Assembly (NCBI RefSeq): GCF_900129845.1
Contig: NZ_FQXB01000001.1
Coordinates: 1,488,001 to 1,552,000, forward strand
Length of the DNA stretch: 64,000 nucleotides
Direction of reading: 5' to 3'
Origin: Cognatiyoonia sediminum
GTDB lineage: Bacteria; Pseudomonadota; Alphaproteobacteria; Rhodobacterales; Rhodobacteraceae
The notes beneath the pieces are model-generated. The model searched no databases. It was not told the DNA's origin and worked only from the letters and a program-made list of their open reading frames with translations. Below, in pieces: positions 54,178-64,000 of the stretch (positions are counted from its first letter, which is position 1; every line of letters begins with the position of its first letter). Position numbers and translations under genes: made by a program.

Positions 54178-55053
54178 ATGACGCAGATCATCCAGAATTT
54201 TTCCGACATTTCGGCACAGTATGACGCTGCTTTTGTCGATCTTTGGGGGTGTATGCACAACGGGATCGAAGCCTTTCCCGAGGCCGTCAAAGCCATGCAG
54301 GATTTCCGCGCTCAAGGCGGCGCAGTCGTACTAGTCACCAACTCCCCCCGCCCGCGTGATAGCGTTGCCGATCAGATTGAAGGAATGGGCGTGCCACGCG
54401 ATGCCTATGATACAATCGCCACCTCTGGCGACAGCGCACGCTCTGCCATGTATCAAGGGGCCGTGGGCAGCAGAATCTGGTTCATGGGCGAAAGCCCTCG
54501 CGATGATGCCTTCTTTAACCCGCTGAAAATCATCGAAAATCCGGTTGAAATTGAAAAGGTTGGCCTACGCGATGCAGAAGGCATTGTTTGCTGTGGCCCA
54601 TTCGATCCGATGGCTGACCCTGAGGTGAACCGAGCTGACTTTCTGCTGGCGAAAGAGATGGGATTGAAACTGCTCTGCGCCAATCCGGACATTGTCGTTG
54701 ACCGCGGCGAAACCCGTGAGTGGTGCGCCGGTGCGCTCGCCAAACTCTATGCCGATATGGGCGGCGAAAGCCTCTATTTCGGCAAACCGCACCCGCCAAT
54801 CTACGATCTCGCCCGCCGCCGCCTCGCCGCGTTAGGAAAAACCTCATCTGATCCGCGTATCATTTGTATCGGCGATGGAATCATCACCGACATTCTGGGC
54901 GCGCAACAAGAAGACCTCGACAGCCTCTATATCACGGGCGGCCTTGCGGCAGCTGAAACCAAAACCAAAACCGACCCCAATCCAGAGGCGCTAAGCGCTT
55001 ATTTACAAACGGAAATGATCGGAACGACCTTTGCGATTGGTTTCCTGCGATAG
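54178..55053 (+). CDS. HAD-superfamily class IIA hydrolase (TIGR01459 type)
   Basis: 291 residues from the ATG at 54178. AAFVDLWGCMHNG is the first HAD motif in the variant used by this subfamily, VLVTNSPRP the second, and IICIGDGIITDILGAQ the last. The cap position fits class IIA (NagD-like) phosphatases. Its substrate is not known. Confidence 0.9.
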   Translation: MTQIIQNFSDISAQYDAAFVDLWGCMHNGIEAFPEAVKAMQDFRAQGGAVVLVTNSPRPRDSVADQIEGMGVPRDAYDTIATSGDSARSAMYQGAVGSRIWFMGESPRDDAFFNPLKIIENPVEIEKVGLRDAEGIVCCGPFDPMADPEVNRADFLLAKEMGLKLLCANPDIVVDRGETREWCAGALAKLYADMGGESLYFGKPHPPIYDLARRRLAALGKTSSDPRIICIGDGIITDILGAQQEDLDSLYITGGLAAAETKTKTDPNPEALSAYLQTEMIGTTFAIGFLR

Positions 55054-55131
55054 GGCGCTTCTGCGGTTGCAAAGTAATTAAATTACCCATATAAGCGCCT
55101 CAACGGATAATTATTTCGCGATGGAGCTTTC

Positions 55132-55575
55132 ATGTTGGACAACGCACCCCGTGGTACGATCGTCATTGAAGACATCGAAATTGGTATGGTTCGGTCACTC
55201 CGCAAGGAGGTGACAGATCGCGATATTGAACTCTTCGCGGAAGTCTCCACCGACCGCAATCCTGTGCATCTTGATGAAAGCTACGCGCAAGATACGATCT
55301 TTGGCGGCCGTATTGCGCACGGGATGCTAACCGCTGGTTTGATCTCGGCCGTTATCGGTGAACAGCTGCCGGGCCACGGCACCGTTTACATGGGCCAATC
55401 GCTGAAATTCCTCGCCCCTGTCCGCCCCGGCGATGTAGTATTGGCAGAGGTTGAGGTGATCGACATCGATTACCCCAAACGCCGCGTCCGGATGGAAACC
55501 CGCTGTCTAGTTGATGGGAAGAAAGTCCTGCTCGGCGAAGCCACCGTCCTCGCGCCATCCGGCAAGTTCGACTAG
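55132..55575 (+). CDS. MaoC-family (R)-specific enoyl-CoA hydratase
   Basis: 147 residues, a single hot-dog domain. FAEVSTDRNPVHLDE with the catalytic Asp and His, and FGGRIAHGMLTAGLIS, are the R-hydratase signature of PhaJ-like enzymes. It hydrates enoyl-CoA to (R)-3-hydroxyacyl-CoA, for polyhydroxyalkanoate or fatty-acid routes. No PHA gene is nearby. Confidence 0.9.
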   Translation: MLDNAPRGTIVIEDIEIGMVRSLRKEVTDRDIELFAEVSTDRNPVHLDESYAQDTIFGGRIAHGMLTAGLISAVIGEQLPGHGTVYMGQSLKFLAPVRPGDVVLAEVEVIDIDYPKRRVRMETRCLVDGKKVLLGEATVLAPSGKFD

Positions 55576-55683
55576 GCCCAAGCTCTTTCATCTTGGCCCA
55601 AAAACTCCCCTCGGAGGGCCGCTTTGCACTTAGGCACACCCCTGCAGTCTTGAACCCACGCCACCACCGCGTTACGCATCGCC

Positions 55684-56625
55684 ATGCGCATTATCCGAGA
55701 CACGCTTTTCATTGATCCAGAAGACCGCGGCGCGGCAGCCGCCATCGGTAATTTTGATGGTGTCCACCTCGGTCATCAAGCGGTAATAGACGTCACTCGA
55801 CAAGCTGCAAAGGCCGCCCATGCGCCTTTGGGCATCATGACATTTGAACCTCACCCCCGCAGCTATTTTTCCAACGATCCCATACCTTTCCGCCTGATGA
55901 ACGCAGAAGCCAAAGCCAGCCGGATGGAAAAACTGGGCGTCGAAAAACTCTACGAAGTGCCATTCAACGAAGCCCTCGCCGCCCTTACCCCCGAAGCCTT
56001 TGCAAAAGAAATCATCTCCGAACGCCTTGGCCTTGAACATGTGGTTGTCGGGCAGGATTTTTGCTTTGGCAAAGGGCGCGCCGGGACCACTGAAGATTTG
56101 GTTCGGTTCGGCCAAGAGTTCGGCTTTGGCGTCACGATCGCTCCCATGGTTGAAATCGCGGAAAACGAAGTCAGCTCCACCGCGATCCGCCAAGCCCTCA
56201 CCGATGGCCGCCCCCGTGACGCCGCTGCAATGCTAGGCCATTGGCATCGCATCGAAGGTGAAGTTATCGGGGGCGAACAGCGTGGCCGCGAGTTAGGCTA
56301 TCCCACCGCGAACATGTCTATCGCGGGTTTGCATCCTCCAAAATTCGGCGTCTATGCGGTAAAGGTCGATGTGCTGGATGGCACGCACGTGGGCAGCTAC
56401 AACGGGGCCGCCTCGATCGGCACCCGCCCGATGTTTGGCGAAAACCTTCCTAATTGCGAAACCTTCCTGTTTGATTTCTCAGGCGACCTTTACGGCAACA
56501 CCCTCTCCGTCGCCTTGGTCGATTACCTCCGCCCTGAACTGAAGTTCGACGGGCTCGACGCGCTCATCACGCAAATGGACGCAGATTGCACCCATTCCAG
56601 AGAGATTTTGGCCAATGTCGACTAG
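55684..56625 (+). CDS. ribF: Bifunctional riboflavin kinase/FAD synthetase RibF
   Basis: 313 residues. IGNFDGVHLGHQAVID is the nucleotidyl-transferase HxGH motif of the FAD synthetase half; RGRELGYPTANMSI begins the riboflavin kinase half (about residue 200 on). It makes FMN and FAD from riboflavin and ATP, needed by the many flavoenzymes of this genome. Its stop overlaps the ycgN-like gene by 11 bases. Confidence 0.96.
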   Translation: MRIIRDTLFIDPEDRGAAAAIGNFDGVHLGHQAVIDVTRQAAKAAHAPLGIMTFEPHPRSYFSNDPIPFRLMNAEAKASRMEKLGVEKLYEVPFNEALAALTPEAFAKEIISERLGLEHVVVGQDFCFGKGRAGTTEDLVRFGQEFGFGVTIAPMVEIAENEVSSTAIRQALTDGRPRDAAAMLGHWHRIEGEVIGGEQRGRELGYPTANMSIAGLHPPKFGVYAVKVDVLDGTHVGSYNGAASIGTRPMFGENLPNCETFLFDFSGDLYGNTLSVALVDYLRPELKFDGLDALITQMDADCTHSREILANVD

Positions 56626-57082
56626 CATCACACGCGACGGCATTCGGCCAGAGTTTTGGAAGAAGACGCCGCTCGAAGATTTGGGAAAACTCGAATGGGA
56701 AGCGCTCTGCGATGGCTGCGGGAAATGTTGCCTGAATAAGCTGGAGGATGACGACGGCACGGTAGAGTTGACCCGCGTCGCCTGCCGGTTGCTCGACACA
56801 GAAAGCTGCCTTTGTACGCAATATCCCATCCGGCATCAGTTCGTGCCAGAGTGCATTGTGCTGACCCCTAAGACCTTAGAAGACAACATGTATTGGCTTC
56901 CTAAGACCTGCGCCTATCGTCTGGTTTTTGAGGGCAAGGATTTGGAACCTTGGCACCCGCTCATTTCCGGCGACCCCAGCACAGTTCACCAAGCCGGTGT
57001 ATCAATGGCTGGAAAAGCTGTGCCTGAAATCGAAGTCCACGAAGACGATTGGGAAGATCATATTATTGAGGAGCCGACCTGA
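56615..57082 (+). CDS. YcgN/UPF0260 cysteine-cluster protein
   Basis: 155 residues. Conserved cysteines in CDGCGKCCLNKLEDD and ESCLCTQYPIRHQFVPEC probably bind a metal or iron-sulfur cluster. The family belongs to the YkgJ-like superfamily and has no firm function. It overlaps ribF and touches the aldolase start (TGATG), so the three form one operon. Confidence 0.93.
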   Translation: MSTSITRDGIRPEFWKKTPLEDLGKLEWEALCDGCGKCCLNKLEDDDGTVELTRVACRLLDTESCLCTQYPIRHQFVPECIVLTPKTLEDNMYWLPKTCAYRLVFEGKDLEPWHPLISGDPSTVHQAGVSMAGKAVPEIEVHEDDWEDHIIEEPT

Positions 57083-58128
57083 TGTTTTTTGCCTCTGACA
57101 ACGCGGGCCCTGCCCATCCAAAAGTGATCGAAGCGCTCTCCAAAGCAAATGAAGGTTACGCCATGGGTTATGGCGCGGATGCGATCATGGACCGCGTGCG
57201 CGACAAAATCCGCGACGTCTTCGAAGCGCCCCAGGCCGCTGTCTATCTGGTCGCCACAGGCACCGCCGCGAATTCCATTTTGCTCGCCACGATGGCGCAG
57301 CCGTGGCAGACGATCTTTTGCTCGCCCATGGCGCATATCCATGAAGACGAATGCAACGCGCCGGAGTTCTATTCCGGTGCAAAGCTGACGATTGTTCCCG
57401 CTGAAAACGCCAAGATGACGCCGGAGACATTGCGCGCCAGTATCGAAGGCGAAGAAACGCGCGGCGTTCATGGCCCACAACGCGGCCCTGTATCGATCAC
57501 GCAAGTGACAGAGAAAGGCACCGTACATTCCGTTAACGAGATCAAAGCATTGACGGGTGTAGCCTCTGATTACGGCCTTAAATGCCATCTCGACGGCGCC
57601 CGCTTTGCCAACGCTTTGTCATTCTTGGGCTGCACCGCGGCCGAGATGACATGGAAAGCAGGCATCGATGCGGTCAGCTTTGGCGGAACCAAGAACGGCC
57701 TTTTGGGTGTTGAAGCTTGCGTGATGTTTGACCCGGAGCTTGCATGGGAGTTCGAGCTGCGCCGCAAACGCGGTGGGCATCTCTTCTCCAAGCACCGCTA
57801 TTTGTCGGCACAGATGGACGCGTATCTGGCAGATGATCTCTGGCTCGACATGGCCGGAAACGCCAATGCACGCTGTGCGCAATTGACGGAAGGCCTGCGT
57901 GGAATTGACCATGTGACGCTCAGCTTTGAGCCTGAAGCCAACATGATCTTTTTCCAGATGCCCCGTGCTGAGCACGCACGTGTTCTAGCTGGTGGAGCGA
58001 CCTATTACGTGATGGATGGCGATCACACTTCTGGCGATCCAGATCGGTTGCTCACTGGCCGCTTGGTGACGGATTGGTCGATGACAGAAGACGTGATTGA
58101 GAGCTTTCTGGCGTTGATGCGGGGCTAG
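57082..58128 (+). CDS. ltaE: Low-specificity L-threonine aldolase
   Basis: 348 residues, fold-type I PLP enzyme. The Schiff-base lysine is in SFGGTKNGLLGVEA, and CHLDGARFANAL contacts the cofactor. It cleaves L-threonine and L-allo-threonine to glycine and acetaldehyde. Last gene of the ribF operon. Confidence 0.93.
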   Translation: MFFASDNAGPAHPKVIEALSKANEGYAMGYGADAIMDRVRDKIRDVFEAPQAAVYLVATGTAANSILLATMAQPWQTIFCSPMAHIHEDECNAPEFYSGAKLTIVPAENAKMTPETLRASIEGEETRGVHGPQRGPVSITQVTEKGTVHSVNEIKALTGVASDYGLKCHLDGARFANALSFLGCTAAEMTWKAGIDAVSFGGTKNGLLGVEACVMFDPELAWEFELRRKRGGHLFSKHRYLSAQMDAYLADDLWLDMAGNANARCAQLTEGLRGIDHVTLSFEPEANMIFFQMPRAEHARVLAGGATYYVMDGDHTSGDPDRLLTGRLVTDWSMTEDVIESFLALMRG

Positions 58129-58182
58129 AACGTCTTGGAAGATCGACCCTGCGGGGGGAGTTTTTCGGCTAAGGTGAAAAAT

Positions 58183-58968
58183 CTATGAGCTTTTGATGAG
58201 TGTTGCCGTTTCGCTAGGATGCGTGATGGGCAGCATGTGACCCGCACCCTTTACGATGAGGTCGGTGGCGTTCGGTAATCTGCGCACCAGCGCGTGGTGA
58301 ATATCCGCGATGATTGGCTGCGTTTTGTCTCCTCGGATCAACGTCACCGGAAGATCGAGCGCCTCCAACGCTCCTGACGTCAACAGCTCTGCATTGTCCT
58401 CTTCAATGGCTGGTGCTCCTGCGGGGATCAGGTGGATTTGATCGATCAGCGCTGATCTTGTTGCGGCAGGCGAGTGAGACCACGAAAGGGCGCCCCACAT
58501 GTCGTTGAAGACCTCCGCCGCCTTCGCCGTGTCCCCTATCGCTATCGCCTCCTCAAACGGCAGAAAATCACGTCTGTGCTGTTCGTAGGCTTGGGTACCT
58601 TTGGCGGCGGCGAAGAAGACCGGTTCGATCAACGTTAGGCGCGATACCAGTTCTGGTGCGAGAACCGCAGCACGCAACGCAACCGTGGCTCCAAAGGAGT
58701 GACCAATGATATGTGTTGGATTGGTACAGAGTTCCAACGCCTGCTGCGCCGTCACGCCTTGGTAGTCACCTTCATCATCCCAAGGCGCACTTCTTCCATG
58801 CCCCGGCATATCAAAAAGCGTAACCCGCCCTGACGGCGCGAGCGTTTTGATCAAAGGCAGCAATGCCTCAGACCGCGCCAGCGAGCAATGGATCCCGAGT
58901 ACAGCTGGTCCACCTGCACCCATGCGAAGAACATTCGCAGACCGACCAGCCAGAATTTCAGTTGGCAC
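58183..58968 (-). CDS. Alpha/beta hydrolase
   Basis: 261 residues from a GTG at 58968 that overlaps the stop of the upstream isomerase gene (TAGTG). The nucleophile elbow is IIGHSFGATVAL and the C-terminal catalytic histidine is in KGAGHMLP. The substrate is unknown. Coupled to the DsbA-like isomerase. Confidence 0.9.
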   Translation of the reverse strand: MPTEILAGRSANVLRMGAGGPAVLGIHCSLARSEALLPLIKTLAPSGRVTLFDMPGHGRSAPWDDEGDYQGVTAQQALELCTNPTHIIGHSFGATVALRAAVLAPELVSRLTLIEPVFFAAAKGTQAYEQHRRDFLPFEEAIAIGDTAKAAEVFNDMWGALSWSHSPAATRSALIDQIHLIPAGAPAIEEDNAELLTSGALEALDLPVTLIRGDKTQPIIADIHHALVRRLPNATDLIVKGAGHMLPITHPSETATLIKSS

Positions 58969-59567
58969 TAGATCTTGCCAGCGAGATGCGCCTCTAGGTC
59001 ATCCAAACGATCCTGTCCCCAAAACCGTTCATCCGCGTCGGTGATGTAGAACGGTGCACCAAACGCTCCTCGGTTCACCGCTTCTTCGAGGTTGGCGGCA
59101 AAGGTATCTGCGCTCGCCATCATGCCTTTGTCCGCAAGGTCTGCGTCAAAGCCAGACTCGGTAAGACAAGCGCGGATCACATCGTCTTGTGAGATGTCTT
59201 TCTCTTCTGCCCAGCAGCACGCCGTTAGACGATTGACCAGCTTGCCTACATCGCCGGACCCGTCCGCTTGTGCCGCGATAATAGCATAAGAGGCAGGCGC
59301 TGCATTCGTCGGCCAGAACATCGGCTTGATATTGATCGGCATCCCGGCAAGGGCCGCGCGGCGGCGCAATTCTTGGAGGCGATATTCCTGACGGTTGGGG
59401 TGGCGATCTTTCGGAGGAACGCCGCCCGTCCGACCGAAGAGACCCATAATGTCCAAAGGTTTGTAGGTGATTGTCGCGCCATGTGCTTTGGCCATGTCTT
59501 CAAGCCGTGTGCCCGTCAGATAGGTGAAGGGGCTGATGGGGGAAAAGAAGTAATCCACATGTGCCAT
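58968..59567 (-). CDS. 2-Hydroxychromene-2-carboxylate isomerase family protein, second copy
   Basis: 199 residues. HVDYFFSPISPFTYLTGTRL and AFGAPFYITDADERFWGQDRL match the kappa-class GST/HCCA isomerase pattern. It is only distantly similar to the copy at 52115-52753. It forms a two-gene operon with the hydrolase and is divergent from prs. Confidence 0.9.
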   Translation of the reverse strand: MAHVDYFFSPISPFTYLTGTRLEDMAKAHGATITYKPLDIMGLFGRTGGVPPKDRHPNRQEYRLQELRRRAALAGMPINIKPMFWPTNAAPASYAIIAAQADGSGDVGKLVNRLTACCWAEEKDISQDDVIRACLTESGFDADLADKGMMASADTFAANLEEAVNRGAFGAPFYITDADERFWGQDRLDDLEAHLAGKI

Positions 59568-59673
59568 TTTTTGTCTCCGGAACGCAGTGATTTTGTTGGT
59601 TGGACGGTAGCCATGTGTTAGGCGAAGTCAACGATACGAATCTGTTACATTTGCTGCTGCCAGGGGATGGGCC

Positions 59674-60690
59674 ATGCCAAATCTGATCGAACCCAAATTG
59701 ATTTCTGGGAACGCAAACCGACCGCTTGCTGAAACCGTCGCCCGCCGGATGTCGATGCACCGCGGGATGGAAGTGGGCCTTGTGGATGCGCGGGTGGAGC
59801 GGTTCAACGATGGCGAGATTTTCGTCGAAGTGTTCGAGAACGTGCGCGGTGAGGATATGTTTATCCTGCAGCCGACCTCAAACCCTGCCAACGACAATCT
59901 GATGGAACTTCTGGTGATTGCGGACGCTCTGCGCCGATCTTCCGCTGCACGGATCACAGCCGTCATCCCTTATTTTGGCTATGCCCGCCAAGACCGCCGA
60001 TCCAAGGCCCGCACGCCGATCACGGCGAAGCTGGTCAGCAATATGATCGTAGAAGCAGGCATTGAACGCGTTTTGACCCTGGATTTGCACGCCACGCAGA
60101 TTCAGGGTTTTTTCGATATTCCGGTAGATAACCTTTATGCCGCGCCAATTTTTGCGCTCGATGTGATGCATCACTTCAAGGGCAACATGGACGACGTGAT
60201 GGTCGTGTCGCCTGACGTGGGTGGCGTGGCGCGCGCGCGGGATCTGGCGCAGCGGATTGGAGCGCCATTGTCCATCGTTGATAAGCGTCGAGGCAAGCCG
60301 GGTGAAGTGGCGGAGATGACGGTGATTGGTGACGTGAAGGATCGTCGCTGTTTGATCGTGGACGACATCGTCGATACCGCTGGTACGCTTTGCAAAGCGG
60401 CGGACGTTTTGATGGAAAACGGCGCGAAGGAAGTGCATTCCTATATCACGCACGGTGTCTTGTCTGGACCGGCCGTGGAGCGGATCAGCAAATCCTCGAT
60501 GAAGAACCTAGTGATCACGGACACGATCCAACCGACCGAAGCGGTGAAGGCCTGTAAGAACATTCGGATCGTCAGAACCGCGCCGATGTTTGCGCAGGCG
60601 ATTTTGAACACGTGGAACGGGACGTCCGTGTCGTCGCTCTTTGATCATAAAGCGCTGAAGCCGATTTATGAGGGGACGTATTCGAGTTGA
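59674..60690 (+). CDS. prs: Ribose-phosphate pyrophosphokinase
   Basis: 338 residues. [19 protein letters not shown] is the ATP and ribose-5-phosphate region, and [17 protein letters not shown] the PRPP-binding signature. It makes PRPP for purine, pyrimidine, histidine and NAD synthesis. Its stop overlaps the lipoprotein start (TGATG). Confidence 0.97.
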   Translation: MPNLIEPKLISGNANRPLAETVARRMSMHRGMEVGLVDARVERFNDGEIFVEVFENVRGEDMFILQPTSNPANDNLMELLVIADALRRSSAARITAVIPYFGYARQDRRSKARTPITAKLVSNMIVEAGIERVLTLDLHATQIQGFFDIPVDNLYAAPIFALDVMHHFKGNMDDVMVVSPDVGGVARARDLAQRIGAPLSIVDKRRGKPGEVAEMTVIGDVKDRRCLIVDDIVDTAGTLCKAADVLMENGAKEVHSYITHGVLSGPAVERISKSSMKNLVITDTIQPTEAVKACKNIRIVRTAPMFAQAILNTWNGTSVSSLFDHKALKPIYEGTYSS

Positions 60691-61229
60691 TGTCTCGAAC
60701 CAAAGCAAATTTAGTTCTTGTTTGTAGTGCGCTTCTAATTGGATGTGCGCCGCCGGTTGATGATGAACTGATCAGCTATTTTGGAGCACCTGAACAAGAC
60801 CTAGCAGTAGCGAAGAACGCAGTGGAGATTTGTGGGAACACCTCCCCTAAAGCCCGTGAAGAGGCATTTCGCAATATCGGCTTTGTGAACGCCACTTTTG
60901 TCAACTCGGAGCGTTCCATTGATGATGTCGACGGGCTGCTACTGATCGAGCCGGAAAGCGATGTCGTCGTAAAACTCGGCCAAGACGGTGGGGTGAGCGG
61001 CTGCATTGTAGGGTTAAAGGGCATGTCACCCGAGCAGAGCTTCAACCTCGCGCTTATCTGGGTGCGCAAATTTGGCGCCGTTTCAAATACTGAGCTTGGG
61101 CAAGGATTAACGCCCAACGCTATTGAAGCTTGGCGTTTTCGAGGTGATGGCTTTCCAATCTTCATTGCGGCCTACAAGACTTGGGACCTTTTAGAAGAAC
61201 CAGGTGCTGCGGTCCGGTTATCCCACTAA
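60690..61229 (+). CDS. Hypothetical lipoprotein
   Basis: 179 residues from the ATG at 60690. A lipobox LLIGC puts the lipid-modified cysteine at residue 19. The mature part has two further cysteines and no family I recognise. Overlap with prs suggests shared transcription, though a functional link is not evident. Confidence 0.7.
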   Translation: MSRTKANLVLVCSALLIGCAPPVDDELISYFGAPEQDLAVAKNAVEICGNTSPKAREEAFRNIGFVNATFVNSERSIDDVDGLLLIEPESDVVVKLGQDGGVSGCIVGLKGMSPEQSFNLALIWVRKFGAVSNTELGQGLTPNAIEAWRFRGDGFPIFIAAYKTWDLLEEPGAAVRLSH

Positions 61230-61283
61230 CACCGTACTTTCCTTCCCAAGCTTAGCAGTAATTAGGCAGGGCTGGCCGGACCA

Positions 61284-61643
61284 TCAAATATCCCAAGCGT
61301 CCTCAGAACTCACCGCGCCGATCGCCTGCCACGCGACCCGCACGCGGGCGAACTTCGTATCGCCCCATGTCGCAAAGGCGATGTCGAACCCGCGGGTCGT
61401 CACGTTTTTCGCGCGCAAGTCCATCCGCATATAGGCCTCATTCGACATATCGCAGAGGGCCAGCGTCACCATGACGGACGGGGGCATATCGAAGCTTTCG
61501 GAGAATACGATAGGAACGGAAACGTCCCTTTGCCCATCTCCCGACCACATCGGGCCGCCATCTTCAAAATCGGAAAAAAGAACAGTTTCGCCCTGTTCAA
61601 TACCCAGCTTGTGGCTGTCTAACTTACGCATACGGTCTACCAT
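61284..61643 (-). CDS. H-type lectin-domain protein
   Basis: 119 residues. The H-type lectin pattern is visible: VSVPIVFSESFDMPPSVMVTLALCD, an Arg in a MRMDLRAKNVTTRGFDI region, and FATWGDTKFARVRVAWQAIG. In animals this fold binds N-acetylgalactosamine; the bacterial role is unknown. No signal peptide. It follows atpC in the same direction but after a terminator. Confidence 0.75.
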   Translation of the reverse strand: MVDRMRKLDSHKLGIEQGETVLFSDFEDGGPMWSGDGQRDVSVPIVFSESFDMPPSVMVTLALCDMSNEAYMRMDLRAKNVTTRGFDIAFATWGDTKFARVRVAWQAIGAVSSEDAWDI

Positions 61644-61704
61644 TTACTCAAACACTACACCTGACGCGTTAATCATGAATTTAGGCGAAATAAGGACGAA
61701 GAAA

Positions 61705-61731
61705 CAAAAAGGCCCCCGAAAATCGGAGGCC
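61705..61731 (-). terminator. Intrinsic terminator of the ATP synthase operon
   Basis: On the reverse strand GGCCTCCG pairs with CGGGGGCC around a short AT loop, then five T residues follow. It lies about 27 bp after the atpC stop. Confidence 0.88.
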
Positions 61732-61757
61732 TGATTGAATGTCTTCGTCATAAGCGC

Positions 61758-62183
61758 CTACTTTGAAGCGTTAAGCCCGATCTCACCGCCCATGTTCACC
61801 ATGTCAGAGATCAGTTTGGCCGCGTCATCCACTGGGCCTGGCTCATTCTCAAAGTCAGATTGAGCTTCGGCGTGAACGCGTTTTGCGTCTTCGACCATCT
61901 GGTCAAAGATTTCCTGCGTCATCTCGGCCTTTGGCACAGCGCTTTCCGCGAGGACGGAAACGCTTTCCGCGTTGATCTCAGCAAAGCCACCAGAAACCAC
62001 GTATTCTTCCGTGCCTGACCCGCTGACGACGCGCAGCATCCCAGGTCGCAGCGTTGTGATCGTTGGTGCGTGCATGGCCATGACAGTCATGTCACCGTCA
62101 GCACCCGGAATTTGGACCTCTGACGCCTCGACCGATGCCAATCGGCGCTCGGGCGAGACAAGATCGAATTGAAGGTTTGCCAT
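61758..62183 (-). CDS. atpC: F1 ATP synthase epsilon subunit
   Basis: 141 residues. The N-terminal beta-sandwich ([41 protein letters not shown]) is typical. It connects the rotor to the c-ring and regulates the motor. The C-terminal helix region is present. Ten bases after atpD. Confidence 0.97.
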   Translation of the reverse strand: MANLQFDLVSPERRLASVEASEVQIPGADGDMTVMAMHAPTITTLRPGMLRVVSGSGTEEYVVSGGFAEINAESVSVLAESAVPKAEMTQEIFDQMVEDAKRVHAEAQSDFENEPGPVDDAAKLISDMVNMGGEIGLNASK

Positions 62184-62193
62184 TTAGGCCTCC

Positions 62194-63636
<1,443 letters not shown>

Positions 63637-64000
63637 CTAGAGCGCTTCCGCGCCCGAAATAATTTCAATCAGCTCGTTGGTGATCACAGCCTGACGTGAG
63701 CGGTTAAACTCAATGGTCAGCTTGTCGATCATCTCACCAGCGTTACGGGTGGCGTTGTCCATCGCAGACATCCGTGCGCCTTGCTCGGATGCACCGTTCT
63801 CAAGCAGAGCAGAGAAGATCGCCGTTGCGACACCACGGGGCAGCAAGTCAGCAAGGATTGCTTCTTCGCTAGGCTCGTAGTCGTAGATCGCGCCGCCATG
63901 ATCGGCTGGTTCGACATCTTCAAAGCTTGCAGGAATGATCTGCTGCGCTGTCGGGATCTGGCTGACGACGTTGACGAACTTCGAATAGAAGATTGTTGCG
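63637..64000 (-). CDS. atpG: F1 ATP synthase gamma subunit (5' part beyond window)
   Basis: The reverse frame is open from the window edge to a stop at 63637, about 120 codons. The C-terminal [20 protein letters not shown] and [20 protein letters not shown] segments are diagnostic of gamma. It is the central rotor stalk. Confidence 0.96.
   Translation of the reverse strand, partial: ATIFYSKFVNVVSQIPTAQQIIPASFEDVEPADHGGAIYDYEPSEEAILADLLPRGVATAIFSALLENGASEQGARMSAMDNATRNAGEMIDKLTIEFNRSRQAVITNELIEIISGAEAL

Overview
The window looks like a chromosome segment of a marine alphaproteobacterium of the Roseobacter group (Rhodobacteraceae). This rests on the gene families and their order: a PhnCDEE phosphonate transporter followed by a hexapeptide transferase, Hsp20 next to DUF1150, purE-purK, groES-groEL under a CIRCE element, TctCBA with a private sensor, and the gamma-beta-epsilon end of an F1 ATP synthase operon. 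No rRNA, tRNA, CRISPR array, integrase or intact insertion sequence was recognised.

Layout. 1-4.8 kb: reverse-strand phosphonate uptake genes (phnC-phnD-phnE-phnE-acyltransferase), with PhoB-type direct repeats upstream and an intrinsic terminator after phnD. 4.8-6.8 kb: a small exported protein with its own Pho-box-like site, a secreted nuclease, and AT-rich, gene-poor DNA. 6.8-27.1 kb: a catabolic block of two divergent operons. Leftward: a polyamine-type ABC importer, a BetI-like TetR regulator, a methyltransferase, a three-subunit molybdenum hydroxylase and a MoaD-like protein. Rightward: a flavin amine oxidase, two trimethylamine/histamine-dehydrogenase-like flavoproteins (one carrying a ferritin-like C-terminal domain), a DgcA/StcD-like demethylase, a DUF6614-like protein and a bicupin. 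A class III aminotransferase closes the block convergently. Two near-identical TetR-type palindromes lie in the shared promoter region. The whole block is bracketed by a 91-bp direct repeat (6506-6596 and 27430-27520; 67 of 91 positions identical by hand count, no gaps) that ends like a CCA-terminated tRNA/tmRNA 3' end. It may therefore be a transferred island. The block is best read as an uptake and degradation system for an N-containing, probably N-methylated or heterocyclic, compound; the substrate cannot be read from the sequence.

27.6-37.6 kb: a SulP transporter, a YHS-domain protein, then a tripartite tricarboxylate transporter (TctCBA) with a CoA-transferase and a divergent sensor unit made of a response regulator, a histidine kinase and an extra periplasmic binding protein. 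Palindromic intergenic repeats occur here. 37.6-45.3 kb: heat-shock genes (Hsp20, GroESL), purEK and assorted small enzymes. 45.3-64 kb: a very acidic exported beta-helix protein, an acyl-CoA synthetase, a TraB/GumN protein, DUF2161, a Mn-type pyrophosphatase, two DsbA-like isomerases, an unrecognised exported protein, HAD, MaoC, ribF, ycgN, threonine aldolase, prs, an H-type lectin-like protein and atpC-atpD-atpG (atpG cut by the window end).
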